Positions 56,098 through 64,000 of a stretch of 64,000 nt of DNA are shown here, piece after piece; position 1 is the stretch's first letter, and each line of letters starts with the position of its first letter. The notes below the pieces were generated by a model. It saw nothing but the letters and a program-made list of their open reading frames with translations, ran no database searches and had not been told where the DNA came from. The DNA is from a gamma proteobacterium SCGC AB-629-P17. Its GTDB lineage: Bacteria; Pseudomonadota; Gammaproteobacteria; PS1; Pseudothioglobaceae. The stretch spans positions 1 to 64,000 of the forward strand of contig KB889758.1 of the NCBI GenBank assembly GCA_000372785.1, in the 5' to 3' direction. A program made the position numbers and the translations under genes.

Positions 56098-58620
56098 ATG
56101 CTTAAAAAAACTCTCCTCAGAGGTCTTAATTTACTAAAAATAAGTACCTGGATAACTGCCATAGTTTCAGTACTTTTGTTGCTGACTATTGCATTTTTTG
56201 TCACATTCCCACAAACAATTAAAACTTCCCTAGAGGACAGACTTTCCGAAATTAGTGGCTTAGAGGTTAGAGTTGATAAATTGTCACTCGAATTCCAAGA
56301 CAACGAACTCTTGTTGGCGGTTAGAGGGCTCGATATTGGTGCTGCAGGGTTAAATCCGATAGCGTCAATTGATGTGTTGCGATGGGATGCTAATTTATTG
56401 GCTCTTTATAGAGGAATTGAAATACCTGGTCACATCGATATCAATGAATTGGTCATTGATACCTCTTCTATTGACGAATATATATCTATTATCAATACGG
56501 ATTCAGTATTTTCTAATTTGGGTTTGTCAGGCATACTAGCTCTTCAAACCCTATCAGTGAATAGTACAGTACTTATTGGCGATGAATCAGTCCAACTTGC
56601 ACCTATAGAATTAAAAAGGAACCAAGAGAAGATTGTTTTGTCAATGGAGAACCAGCCACTTATTATTGATTCTGAGATACCAAAACTAGGCAACACAGTA
56701 AACATCAAAACCAGTATTGATGTTAAAAAGGCAAGAGCTGATAGGGTTGCCGTTATTCCATTTACGATAAAGAATGAAGATTTTAATCTTTCAGCTCAAC
56801 TTAAAATATTTTCAGAACAAGATAAAGTTTATCTAGAGTTTCAAAGCTATATTGATTATATTGATGTCACTAAAATCAATCAAAATATTCCGGAAGCACT
56901 TGCGAACACACACAGTACCAAATGGCTCGATGAAGTTATCACAGAGGGTATGTTGACAGACATCATGCTGACGACACGGTTTAATATATCTGGTGAGCTT
57001 GAAACTCCAAATACAAAGTTTTCAGCTAACCTTAAAGATGCCAAGTTAAATGTGAATCCTGATTGGATGCCGATAACAGGTCTAAATGCAAAAGTAACAT
57101 TTTCCAATGATTATGTCAATATAACTGGAAGAAATGCCAAACTTGAAGACATTGATTTAAACTACTTAAATATTTCTACTCGCAATTTTAATAAGTCTGA
57201 AGCTAAATTAGTATTAAACGGTAGATTTAATTCAGACAGTGAGACAATTTCTCAATTTATAGAGAAGTCACCAGTCCCAGTTCGAGTTAAAGACTATCTA
57301 AAGGAATTTGAATTGAGTGGTGATATTTGGGGTAATGTCACTGTTGTCGCACCATTTCAACAGGATAATAAGGAAAAATTTGGAATTGATTTTGACATGT
57401 ATGTAACCGACAATACTTTAAGTATATTTGATGAAAAGTTTTCCGTTAAACAATACAACTCACAGATTTCATACCATGATGGCTTAATACAAACCAAAGG
57501 CAAGGGTGAAATAGGTGGTGAGTTATTTGAATTAGCCTTAAACCCTAATGACTGGATTGATAACAAATCTTCAACAATGAGGGTAAAAATTAGTCATCCA
57601 GGTCATAACATCGATGCTTATGTTAGTAAGAAAACGCGTAATGAATGGCATACTCAAATTGAGTCAAAAGACCTACAAGTGAGTGTCGACTTTTCACTAC
57701 GTGATAATGATCCAAGCATTGTTAAATTGAGTGGTCTCAATATAACATCTGTCGAGGAAATCAATAGTCCTTGGAAAATTTCTCCAGAAAATTTTCCAAG
57801 CTTTCACTTAATATCAAAGGATGCTGTAGTAAATGGGAAACATGTGCCAAACCTTGAAGCTGATTTGATTAGTCATGGTTCAGTCATGGAAATCAGTAAC
57901 TTGATATTTGAAAATGTTGGGCTAAGCGAAGAGGACTTGATATTTAATGGCACCTGGCTGGATGGTCGGACGGCACTAAGAGCAAATGCTTCACATCGAA
58001 ACCTATCTGACTTCTTGGTAAAATTTGGCGTAGATGAACCGGTCAGCGGTGGCGAATTTACAGCGGATGTTCGTCTATTTTGCGACTGCAATCCCTGGGA
58101 AGCAACGATACCAAGAATTAGCGGTTTTATGACAACTGATATTGAGGAGGGAGTCTTTACTAATCAGGATCCAAACTTCTTTAAGTTGCTCTCATTTATT
58201 AATTTAGAGTCAATCGCGAATAGGATGAGAATGTCAAGAAGTGAACTTAGAGAGCAGGGCTTTGTGTATGACCGAATTAATGTTAAATTGTTGGTAAACA
58301 ATGGTAAGGCCAAGATTGAATACTTTCAAGTCGAGAGTGAGGAAAGCGACATCGAGTTGACGGGTTATGTAGATTTAATTGAGCGTGATTACAATTTAGC
58401 AGCAAATGTCCAACCTTCAATTGCTGATACCATACCCTTGGCGACTTATTTAGCTGGCGGCGGTTTGGCTGGTTTTGGTGTATGGGCTGCCGATAAGATG
58501 CTTTTTGGTGGTGAAATTATTAGTTCTTTATTTGATAATGTTGTTGAGATTACCTTTGTCATTACAGGGCCTTGGTCTGATCCCGTAATCGAAAAACTAG
58601 ATGGAGTGAAAGTTTTATGA
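56098..58620 (+). CDS. yhdP: YhdP-family (AsmA-like) protein, short form
   Basis: The protein has an N-terminal membrane segment (ITAIVSVLLLLTIAFFVTF) and then repetitive beta-rich AsmA/DUF3971-type repeats, ending in a conserved region (AANVQPSIADTIPLATYLAGG). YhdP-type proteins form bridges that carry phospholipids to the outer membrane. At about 840 residues it is well below the roughly 1270 of E. coli YhdP, so repeats are missing from the middle. A frame open from a TTG at 56071 is less likely than this ATG. It overlaps tldD by 4 bases, as in many gammaproteobacteria. Confidence 0.82.
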   Translation: MLKKTLLRGLNLLKISTWITAIVSVLLLLTIAFFVTFPQTIKTSLEDRLSEISGLEVRVDKLSLEFQDNELLLAVRGLDIGAAGLNPIASIDVLRWDANLLALYRGIEIPGHIDINELVIDTSSIDEYISIINTDSVFSNLGLSGILALQTLSVNSTVLIGDESVQLAPIELKRNQEKIVLSMENQPLIIDSEIPKLGNTVNIKTSIDVKKARADRVAVIPFTIKNEDFNLSAQLKIFSEQDKVYLEFQSYIDYIDVTKINQNIPEALANTHSTKWLDEVITEGMLTDIMLTTRFNISGELETPNTKFSANLKDAKLNVNPDWMPITGLNAKVTFSNDYVNITGRNAKLEDIDLNYLNISTRNFNKSEAKLVLNGRFNSDSETISQFIEKSPVPVRVKDYLKEFELSGDIWGNVTVVAPFQQDNKEKFGIDFDMYVTDNTLSIFDEKFSVKQYNSQISYHDGLIQTKGKGEIGGELFELALNPNDWIDNKSSTMRVKISHPGHNIDAYVSKKTRNEWHTQIESKDLQVSVDFSLRDNDPSIVKLSGLNITSVEEINSPWKISPENFPSFHLISKDAVVNGKHVPNLEADLISHGSVMEISNLIFENVGLSEEDLIFNGTWLDGRTALRANASHRNLSDFLVKFGVDEPVSGGEFTADVRLFCDCNPWEATIPRISGFMTTDIEEGVFTNQDPNFFKLLSFINLESIANRMRMSRSELREQGFVYDRINVKLLVNNGKAKIEYFQVESEESDIELTGYVDLIERDYNLAANVQPSIADTIPLATYLAGGGLAGFGVWAADKMLFGGEIISSLFDNVVEITFVITGPWSDPVIEKLDGVKVL

Positions 58621-60041
58621 TAAATCAATTACTTAATGATCATAGTATTACTAAAGATAGGATTTATGGGTTACTAAATTCCCTATCTGAAACTGGCGCT
58701 GACTATTCTGATTTATATTTTCAACACTCAATAGCAGAATCATGGCTATTGGATGAGGGTATCGTCAAGGATGGATCATATAGTATCAGTCACGGTACTG
58801 GTGTGCGTTGTGTTAAAGGAGATAAAACAGGTTTTTCTTATTCAGATGACTTGAATCTTAAGGCAATCCAGGGCGCTATTGATTTTGCAAAAGGAATATC
58901 TGGTAGCACTCGAGTTCAAAACTCAAACCCTCTTAAGAGTAGAGATTATCCTTCTAAGTATCCAGCTTTAAGCCCACTTGAGAGCTTAACCTCAAAAGAA
59001 AAGGTTGAATTACTGAGGCAGATTAACTCGATTGCTCGAAAAGAACCCAAAGTGGTTCAAGTCAGTGCTTCACTTTCCGGTGCTTACACCGAGGTTTTAA
59101 TTGCTTCTACGGATGGTGTTTATCAAATGGATTGCCGTCCAATGGTAAGAGTCAATGTAACTGTCATTGTTGAGCACAATGGCAGAATTGAGCAAGGCTC
59201 AAGTGGCGGCGGCGGTCGCTATGATTATGGATACTTTGTCAACAACTCTTTAGCTGAAACTTACACCAAAGAGGCTCTTCGATTAGCTCTAGTAGCGCTG
59301 GAATCAATAGAAGCACCTGCAGGTAAAATGCCTGTCATCCTTGGCTCTGGTTGGCCAGGTGTGTTGCTTCACGAAGCAATCGGGCATGGACTCGAGGGTG
59401 ACTTTAACCGCAAGGGTAGTTCCGTTTTTAGTAACAGAATTGGCGAACAGATTTCTAGTGAAAAGTGCACCATTGTTGACAATGGAACAATAGAAAATCG
59501 TCGTGGAAGTTTGACAGTTGATGATGAGGGTACTCCAACTCAGGAGACAGTATTAATAGAGAATGGAATATTGAAAAGATACATGCTGGATAAACTAAAT
59601 GGTCGCCTCATGGGTCAACCCAGTACCGGTAATGCAAGACGTGAGTCCTATGCCCACATCCCCATGCCAAGAATGACCAACACTTACATGCTAAATGGTG
59701 AGGATCATTTTGAGGATATGGTGTCTTCAGTAGAGGATGGCATTTATGCGAAAAATTTTGATGGTGGGCAGGTTGATATTACGTCTGGAAAATTTGTTTT
59801 TTCAGCCAATGAAGCTTATCTGATAAAAGCTGGCAAGATAACTAAACCCATTAAGGGGGCTACATTGATTGGGTCAGGTGATGAGGTACTGCATCAGATT
59901 TCTATGGTCGGGGACGATCTCAAATTAGATTCAGGTGTTGGCGTTTGTGGTAAAGAGGGTCAAACCGTTCCGGTTGGGGTTGGTCAGCCTAGTTTGAAGG
60001 TAGATATGCTGACTGTTGGAGGTACACAGTTAAATATGTAG
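58617..60041 (+). CDS. tldD: Metalloprotease TldD
   Basis: The 474-residue TldD acts with TldE to cleave unfolded peptides and mature microcins or antitoxin. The zinc-binding HEAIGHGLEGD (HExxxH, about 252) lies in VLLHEAIGHG, and KRYMLDKLNGRLMGQPSTGN follows. No tldE lies in the window. It is coupled to yhdP. Confidence 0.95.
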   Translation: MINQLLNDHSITKDRIYGLLNSLSETGADYSDLYFQHSIAESWLLDEGIVKDGSYSISHGTGVRCVKGDKTGFSYSDDLNLKAIQGAIDFAKGISGSTRVQNSNPLKSRDYPSKYPALSPLESLTSKEKVELLRQINSIARKEPKVVQVSASLSGAYTEVLIASTDGVYQMDCRPMVRVNVTVIVEHNGRIEQGSSGGGGRYDYGYFVNNSLAETYTKEALRLALVALESIEAPAGKMPVILGSGWPGVLLHEAIGHGLEGDFNRKGSSVFSNRIGEQISSEKCTIVDNGTIENRRGSLTVDDEGTPTQETVLIENGILKRYMLDKLNGRLMGQPSTGNARRESYAHIPMPRMTNTYMLNGEDHFEDMVSSVEDGIYAKNFDGGQVDITSGKFVFSANEAYLIKAGKITKPIKGATLIGSGDEVLHQISMVGDDLKLDSGVGVCGKEGQTVPVGVGQPSLKVDMLTVGGTQLNM

Positions 60042-60103
60042 GTTAACACCTGTTCTTTTGCTGGTTTTTAGCACTTTTTTCTGGATTTTTTTGTTTAAGT
60101 TGT

Positions 60104-60109
60104 TATAAT
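60104..60109 (+). promoter_or_regulatory. -10 element of nuo operon promoter
   Basis: TATAAT in TTGTTATAATC. It would start transcription near 60116, so the nuoA start at GTG 60137 is preferred over a TTG at 60113. Confidence 0.5.
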
Positions 60110-60136
60110 CTCTTGTGGTTCAAACTAACAAAAAAA

Positions 60137-60493
60137 GTGCTAGAAAATTATTTACCTATTCTCGTTTTTATTTTCTTAGGAATTGCCTTCGGTGTAGGGC
60201 TGACACTTGTTGGTTATCTTCTTGGACCTAGCAAACCTGATGAAGAGAAAAATTCCCAGTTTGAGTGTGGTTTCCCTGCATTTGAAGATTCAAGAATGCA
60301 TTTTAATGTGCGGTATTATCTTGTAGCAATTCTCTTCATCCTTTTTGATTTAGAGGTTGCCTTTTTTATCCCCTGGGCAGTCGTTCAATCGAAACTTGGC
60401 TGGTTTGGCTTTATAGGAATGTCCGTTTTCTTGTTGTTGCTTGTAGTTGGTTTTATTTTCGAGTGGAAGAAGGGTGCTCTAGAGTGGGAGTAA
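60137..60493 (+). CDS. nuoA: NADH-quinone oxidoreductase subunit A
   Basis: The membrane subunit has three helices and the conserved [10 protein letters not shown] and [15 protein letters not shown] stretches. I start with GTG ([10 protein letters not shown]) because the family begins there and the likely -10 lies just upstream; a TTG at 60113 extends it by 8 residues. Length (118) then matches the family. First gene of the complex I operon. Confidence 0.88.
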   Translation: MLENYLPILVFIFLGIAFGVGLTLVGYLLGPSKPDEEKNSQFECGFPAFEDSRMHFNVRYYLVAILFILFDLEVAFFIPWAVVQSKLGWFGFIGMSVFLLLLVVGFIFEWKKGALEWE

Positions 60494-60505
60494 TGAGAAT
60501 TTATT

Positions 60506-60985
60506 ATGGCTATTGAAGGTTTAATGAAAGAGGGCTTTGTGACCACTTCGCTGGACAAGGTAATCAACTGGGCGCGCACTGGGTCTCTTTGGCCAATGAC
60601 CTTTGGTTTGGCTTGTTGCGCTGTTGAAATGATGGAAGCTGGCTCATCACGATACGATCTCGACCGTTTTGGTATCGTTTTCCGGCCAACACCTCGTCAA
60701 TCTGACTTGATGATTGTCGCAGGAACCTTAACAAACAAGATGGCACCTGCTTTACGCAAAGTTTATGATCAGATGCCAGAACCTAGGTATGTCATATCTA
60801 TGGGATCCTGTGCTAATGGCGGTGGTTATTACCATTACTCTTATGCGGTTGTTCGGGGTTGTGACAGAATTGTACCGGTTGATGTTTATGTACCTGGCTG
60901 CCCACCTACTGCAGAAGCCCTGCTGTATGGAATACTTCAACTGCAAGATAAAATACGTCGGACCAATACCATTGCTCGAAGCTAG
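60506..60985 (+). CDS. nuoB: NADH-quinone oxidoreductase subunit B
   Basis: The 159-residue subunit carries the N2 [4Fe-4S] cluster next to the quinone site. Conserved Cys lie in [20 protein letters not shown] and [12 protein letters not shown]. Gene order and length are normal. Confidence 0.97.
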   Translation: MAIEGLMKEGFVTTSLDKVINWARTGSLWPMTFGLACCAVEMMEAGSSRYDLDRFGIVFRPTPRQSDLMIVAGTLTNKMAPALRKVYDQMPEPRYVISMGSCANGGGYYHYSYAVVRGCDRIVPVDVYVPGCPPTAEALLYGILQLQDKIRRTNTIARS

Positions 60986-60988
60986 TTT

Positions 60989-61603
60989 ATGAAAAAATTA
61001 AAACAACAATTAATCAAAGCATTTGGCAGAAAAAACGTTCACGACTCTTTTGATGAGTTAACTTTGACAATTGATAGCAATAGTGTTATGGAAATCTGTA
61101 CCCAACTAAGAGATGAGTTTGATTTCGATATTTTGGTTGACTTGTGCGGTATCGATTACCTTTCTTATGGAGAATCAGATTGGGATGGTAATGCTAGTTC
61201 TTCTGGCTATGGTCGCGCCCGTGAAGTACAACTTTCTGAAAAAAAACAAAGCAATCGATTTGGTGTTATTTACCATTTATTGTCAGTTTCAAACAATAAT
61301 CGTCTACGAGTAAAAGCACTTCTTCCAGATAGCTCGCTGATGATTAAGTCTGTTACAGGTATTTGGAATTCGGCCGATTGGTATGAAAGAGAAGCCTTTG
61401 ATTTATTTGGTATCTTGTTTGAGAACCATACCGATTTGCGCAGAATTTTGACGGATTATGGATTTGTTGGCCACCCACTTAGAAAAGACTTTCCAATGAT
61501 TGGTGAAGTCGAAATGCGCTACGACGAAGAATTAGGCAGAGTAGTTTATGAGCCAGTAAGTATAGAGCCGAATGTCAGCGTTCCTAGGGTTATAAGGAAA
61601 TAA
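60989..61603 (+). CDS. nuoC: NADH-quinone oxidoreductase subunit C
   Basis: The 204-residue peripheral subunit has [17 protein letters not shown] and the late [16 protein letters not shown] signature. It is separate from NuoD, unlike the fused form in E. coli. Confidence 0.96.
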   Translation: MKKLKQQLIKAFGRKNVHDSFDELTLTIDSNSVMEICTQLRDEFDFDILVDLCGIDYLSYGESDWDGNASSSGYGRAREVQLSEKKQSNRFGVIYHLLSVSNNNRLRVKALLPDSSLMIKSVTGIWNSADWYEREAFDLFGILFENHTDLRRILTDYGFVGHPLRKDFPMIGEVEMRYDEELGRVVYEPVSIEPNVSVPRVIRK

Positions 61604-61605
61604 CT

Positions 61606-62859
61606 ATGTCAGAGATGCGAAATTACACCCTTAACTTTGGGCCACAACACCCTGCGGCACATGGCGTGTTGAGGCTTATTCTTGAGATGGATGGGGAAGT
61701 GATAGAGCGTGCTGACCCTCATATCGGGCTTTTGCATAGAGGTACTGAGAAATTAGCAGAATCAAAACCCTACAACCAGTCAATTGGCTACATGGACAGG
61801 CTCGACTACGTTTCCATGATGTGTAATGAACATGCCTATGTGATGGCGATTGAAAAGATGCTTGGATTAGAGGTACCTGAGCGTGCAAAATATATTCGCG
61901 TGATGTTTGATGAAATCACTCGTATCCTTAATCACCTGATGTGGTTAGGTACACATGCACTTGATGTTGGTGCAATGAGTGTCTTCCTTTATGCTTTCAG
62001 AGAGCGTGAGAAGTTAATTGATTGTTATGAAGCAGTCAGTGGTTCAAGGATGCATGCGACTTATTATCGTCCAGGCGGCGTTTATCGTGACTTGCCTGAT
62101 AAGATGCCTCAATATCTTGAGTCAAAATTACGCAAAAAAGAGGAACTCAAGGAGATGAATAAAAATCGTCAAGGATCGTTGCTTGAATTTATCTCAGATT
62201 TTGCTGAAAATTTTCCAGATAGCATCGACCAGTATTCTGGCCTTTTGACAGACAATAGGATTTGGAAACAGCGCCTAGTCAATATTGGCGTTGTTACTGA
62301 AGATCGTGCAAAGCAGTTAGGTTTTACCGGACCTATGCTGCGTGGCTCAGGTGTTGAGTGGGATCTTCGCAAAAACCAACCTTATTCAGTTTATGATCAA
62401 TTGGAGTTTGACATTCCTGTTGGTGTTACGGGTGACTGCTACGACCGTTATTTGGTGCGAATGGAAGAAATGCGCCAGTCATGCCACCTTATTAAACAAT
62501 GTGTTAAATGGTTAAAATCTAACTCCGGCCCCGTTATGTCTGATGACCATAAAGTATCTCCACCTAGTCGGGGCGATATGAAAGATGACATGGAGTCATT
62601 GATCCATCACTTTAAATTGTTCACCGAAGGGTACTGCCTGCCTGAAGGTGAAGTGTATTCAGCTGTTGAAGCCCCTAAAGGTGAGTTTGGCGTCTACTTA
62701 GTTTCTGATGGTGCCAACAAACCCTACCGTGTCAAAATGCGGGCTCCTGGATTTCCTCATTTAGCGTCCATAGACGAGATGGCCAAAGGACACATGCTCT
62801 CAGATGTGGTAACGATTATTGGCACACAGGACATTGTTTTTGGAGAAATTGATAGATGA
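61606..62859 (+). CDS. nuoD: NADH-quinone oxidoreductase subunit D
   Basis: The 417-residue subunit lines the quinone cavity. The opening [36 protein letters not shown] and the conserved end [18 protein letters not shown] are present. It overlaps nuoE by 4 bases. Confidence 0.97.
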   Translation: MSEMRNYTLNFGPQHPAAHGVLRLILEMDGEVIERADPHIGLLHRGTEKLAESKPYNQSIGYMDRLDYVSMMCNEHAYVMAIEKMLGLEVPERAKYIRVMFDEITRILNHLMWLGTHALDVGAMSVFLYAFREREKLIDCYEAVSGSRMHATYYRPGGVYRDLPDKMPQYLESKLRKKEELKEMNKNRQGSLLEFISDFAENFPDSIDQYSGLLTDNRIWKQRLVNIGVVTEDRAKQLGFTGPMLRGSGVEWDLRKNQPYSVYDQLEFDIPVGVTGDCYDRYLVRMEEMRQSCHLIKQCVKWLKSNSGPVMSDDHKVSPPSRGDMKDDMESLIHHFKLFTEGYCLPEGEVYSAVEAPKGEFGVYLVSDGANKPYRVKMRAPGFPHLASIDEMAKGHMLSDVVTIIGTQDIVFGEIDR

Positions 62860-63329
62860 TTTCGGACCAAGCGAAAAAAGAAATTGACATTTGGGTAGCA
62901 AAATATCCTCAAGGGAAGCAAAGCTCTGCTGTGATGCAGGCGCTGACGATTGTTCAAAAGGAAAATGGCGGGAGTTTAACAAATGAGTTAATACAAGCTG
63001 TTGCAGATTACCTTGAAATGCCCGCAATTAGCGTTCAAGAGGTGGCCACCTTTTATGAAAACTACAACAACAAGCCGGTAGGAAAACATGTGATTCGCTT
63101 TTGTCATAATATATCTTGCATGCTAAACGGCTCGGACGAGTTAATCTCTTATTTAGAGGAAAAATTGGACGTCAAAACGGGTGAGATAAGTAAGGATGGT
63201 CTGGTTAGTGTTAAAAAGGTTGAATGTTTGGGTGCCTGTGTAGGTGGGCCAATGTGTCAAATTGGTGACCAATATTACGAAAATCTAACAGAAAAACGTG
63301 TTGATGAGATTTTGGATGGTCTAAAGTGA
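62856..63329 (+). CDS. nuoE: NADH-quinone oxidoreductase subunit E
   Basis: The 157-residue thioredoxin-like subunit has the N1a [2Fe-2S] site: CHNISCML with a second pair CLGACVGG. Its TGA overlaps the nuoF GTG. Confidence 0.95.
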   Translation: MISDQAKKEIDIWVAKYPQGKQSSAVMQALTIVQKENGGSLTNELIQAVADYLEMPAISVQEVATFYENYNNKPVGKHVIRFCHNISCMLNGSDELISYLEEKLDVKTGEISKDGLVSVKKVECLGACVGGPMCQIGDQYYENLTEKRVDEILDGLK

Positions 63330-64000
63330 ATAACATTTGTTTGAAAACCATAGATAAAGATAACCCTTCAAGTCTAGCGACTTATGAAACCATGGGCGGC
63401 TATAAAGTTTGGCACAAAATTCTTCATGGCGAGCTATCACCCGAGAAGATTCTTGAAGAGTTAAAGACTTCAGGTCTAAGGGGGCGAGGTGGTGCTGGTT
63501 TTCCAACAGGACTAAAGTGGAGTTTTATGCCTCGCAACCAAGAGGGACAGAAGTATGTGGTTTGTAATTCTGACGAAGGAGAGCCGGGCACTTGTCATGA
63601 TCGTGACATTTTAAGATTTAATCCTCACTCAGTCATTGAAGGGATGGCTATAGCAGGCTATGTGATGAATGCAACAGTGGGTTATAACTATATTCGTGGT
63701 GAGTTCATGGAGCCTTATTACCGTTTTGAAGAGGCCTTGAAAGAGGTTTATGAAGCTGGCTTATTGGGCACTAACATTAAAGGCAGTAAGGTGTGTTTTG
63801 ATCTTTATTCACACCTAGGAGCAGGTGCTTATATTTGTGGTGAGGAAACAGCACTATTGGAGTCACTTGAGGGTAAAAAAGGACAACCAAGATTTAAGCC
63901 ACCGTTCCCAGCAAATGTAGGCCTTTATGGAAAACCAACAACCATCAATAATACTGAGAGTTTTGCATCAGTACCTGAAATTCTTTCTCTAGGTGGCCAA
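63326..64000 (+). CDS. nuoF: NADH-quinone oxidoreductase subunit F, 5' part
   Basis: An open frame of 225 codons runs off the window end and is cut there. It starts with GTG overlapping the nuoE stop. The translation contains the FMN-binding [13 protein letters not shown] (about 52-64), [12 protein letters not shown] and [16 protein letters not shown], all NuoF signatures, followed by [11 protein letters not shown]. The [4Fe-4S] C-terminal part lies outside. Confidence 0.93.
   Translation, partial: MNNICLKTIDKDNPSSLATYETMGGYKVWHKILHGELSPEKILEELKTSGLRGRGGAGFPTGLKWSFMPRNQEGQKYVVCNSDEGEPGTCHDRDILRFNPHSVIEGMAIAGYVMNATVGYNYIRGEFMEPYYRFEEALKEVYEAGLLGTNIKGSKVCFDLYSHLGAGAYICGEETALLESLEGKKGQPRFKPPFPANVGLYGKPTTINNTESFASVPEILSLGGQ

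Noticed and set aside
60042..60136. secG or a leucine tRNA, often found just before nuoA in gammaproteobacteria
   Set aside because: The 95 bases contain no tRNA-like arms and no frame for SecG.

Overview
The window looks like a contiguous piece of chromosome from a low-GC, free-living marine gammaproteobacterium. The evidence is gammaproteobacterial gene orders (tig-clpP-clpX, hflX, pabC-mltG-tmk-holB, yhdP-tldD, nuoABCDEF), several c-type cytochromes (c4, c5), a TusA/DsrE2/YeeE-type sulfur-handling operon, and compact, AT-rich spacing with many 1-14 base gene overlaps. A lineage such as SUP05/Arctic96BD-19 (Thioglobaceae) would fit, but no rRNA is present to prove it.

Region 1 (1-12.1 kb) is accessory and catabolic. 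It holds an SDR dehydrogenase, an ATC-hydrolase-like gene with distinctly higher GC, a CocE/NonD hydrolase, a complete peptide-type ABC importer (two-domain ATPase, two permeases, a Tat-exported binding protein), acetoacetyl-CoA synthetase and an alpha/beta hydrolase. Its intergenic DNA carries the most interesting regulatory structure in the window: a 51-bp module repeated upstream of the first two genes, and ACTAAAT/ATTTAGT inverted repeats on both sides of aacS. Region 2 (12.3-19.3 kb) is mixed housekeeping: thymidine kinase, patatin and TSUP permease, msrB, cca, a RecB-nuclease-type repair protein and engB. Region 3 (19.5-29.1 kb) is an acyl-CoA cluster (thioesterase, acyl-CoA dehydrogenase, NDP-forming CoA ligase, and a hydratase very close to CaiD) that I read as part of carnitine/gamma-butyrobetaine breakdown. 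It is followed by two cytochromes c, an SDR, a GMC oxidoreductase and an enolase-superfamily enzyme, and closes with a strong terminator.

Region 4 (29.2-39.5 kb) is protein quality control and maturation: tig, clpP, clpX, hflX, lon, rsmB, dsbC, pepA. Region 5 (39.6-41.8 kb) is a four-gene operon of a CBS protein, a P-II-like protein and two paralogous DUF1538 membrane proteins; its function is unknown, and it is the best candidate here for an undescribed system. Region 6 (41.9-47.9 kb) is the pabC-mltG-tmk-holB-hemL-LOG-HAD run. Region 7 (47.9-49.6 kb) is the sulfur-carrier operon. Region 8 (49.6-55.5 kb) has rpiA, rdgB, hemW, a DUF4396 protein, argB, a PyrK-like flavoprotein, yggS and a short asparaginase-like protein. 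Region 9 (55.6-64 kb) has cytochrome c5, yhdP-tldD and the start of the complex I operon, with nuoF cut by the window end.

No tRNA, rRNA, CRISPR array, insertion sequence or prophage gene was seen. No gene-free stretch exceeds 300 bases; the longest is 26052-26324. Several starts were moved from the longest possible ORF on the basis of ribosome-binding sites, overlaps or promoter position, as stated in the entries.
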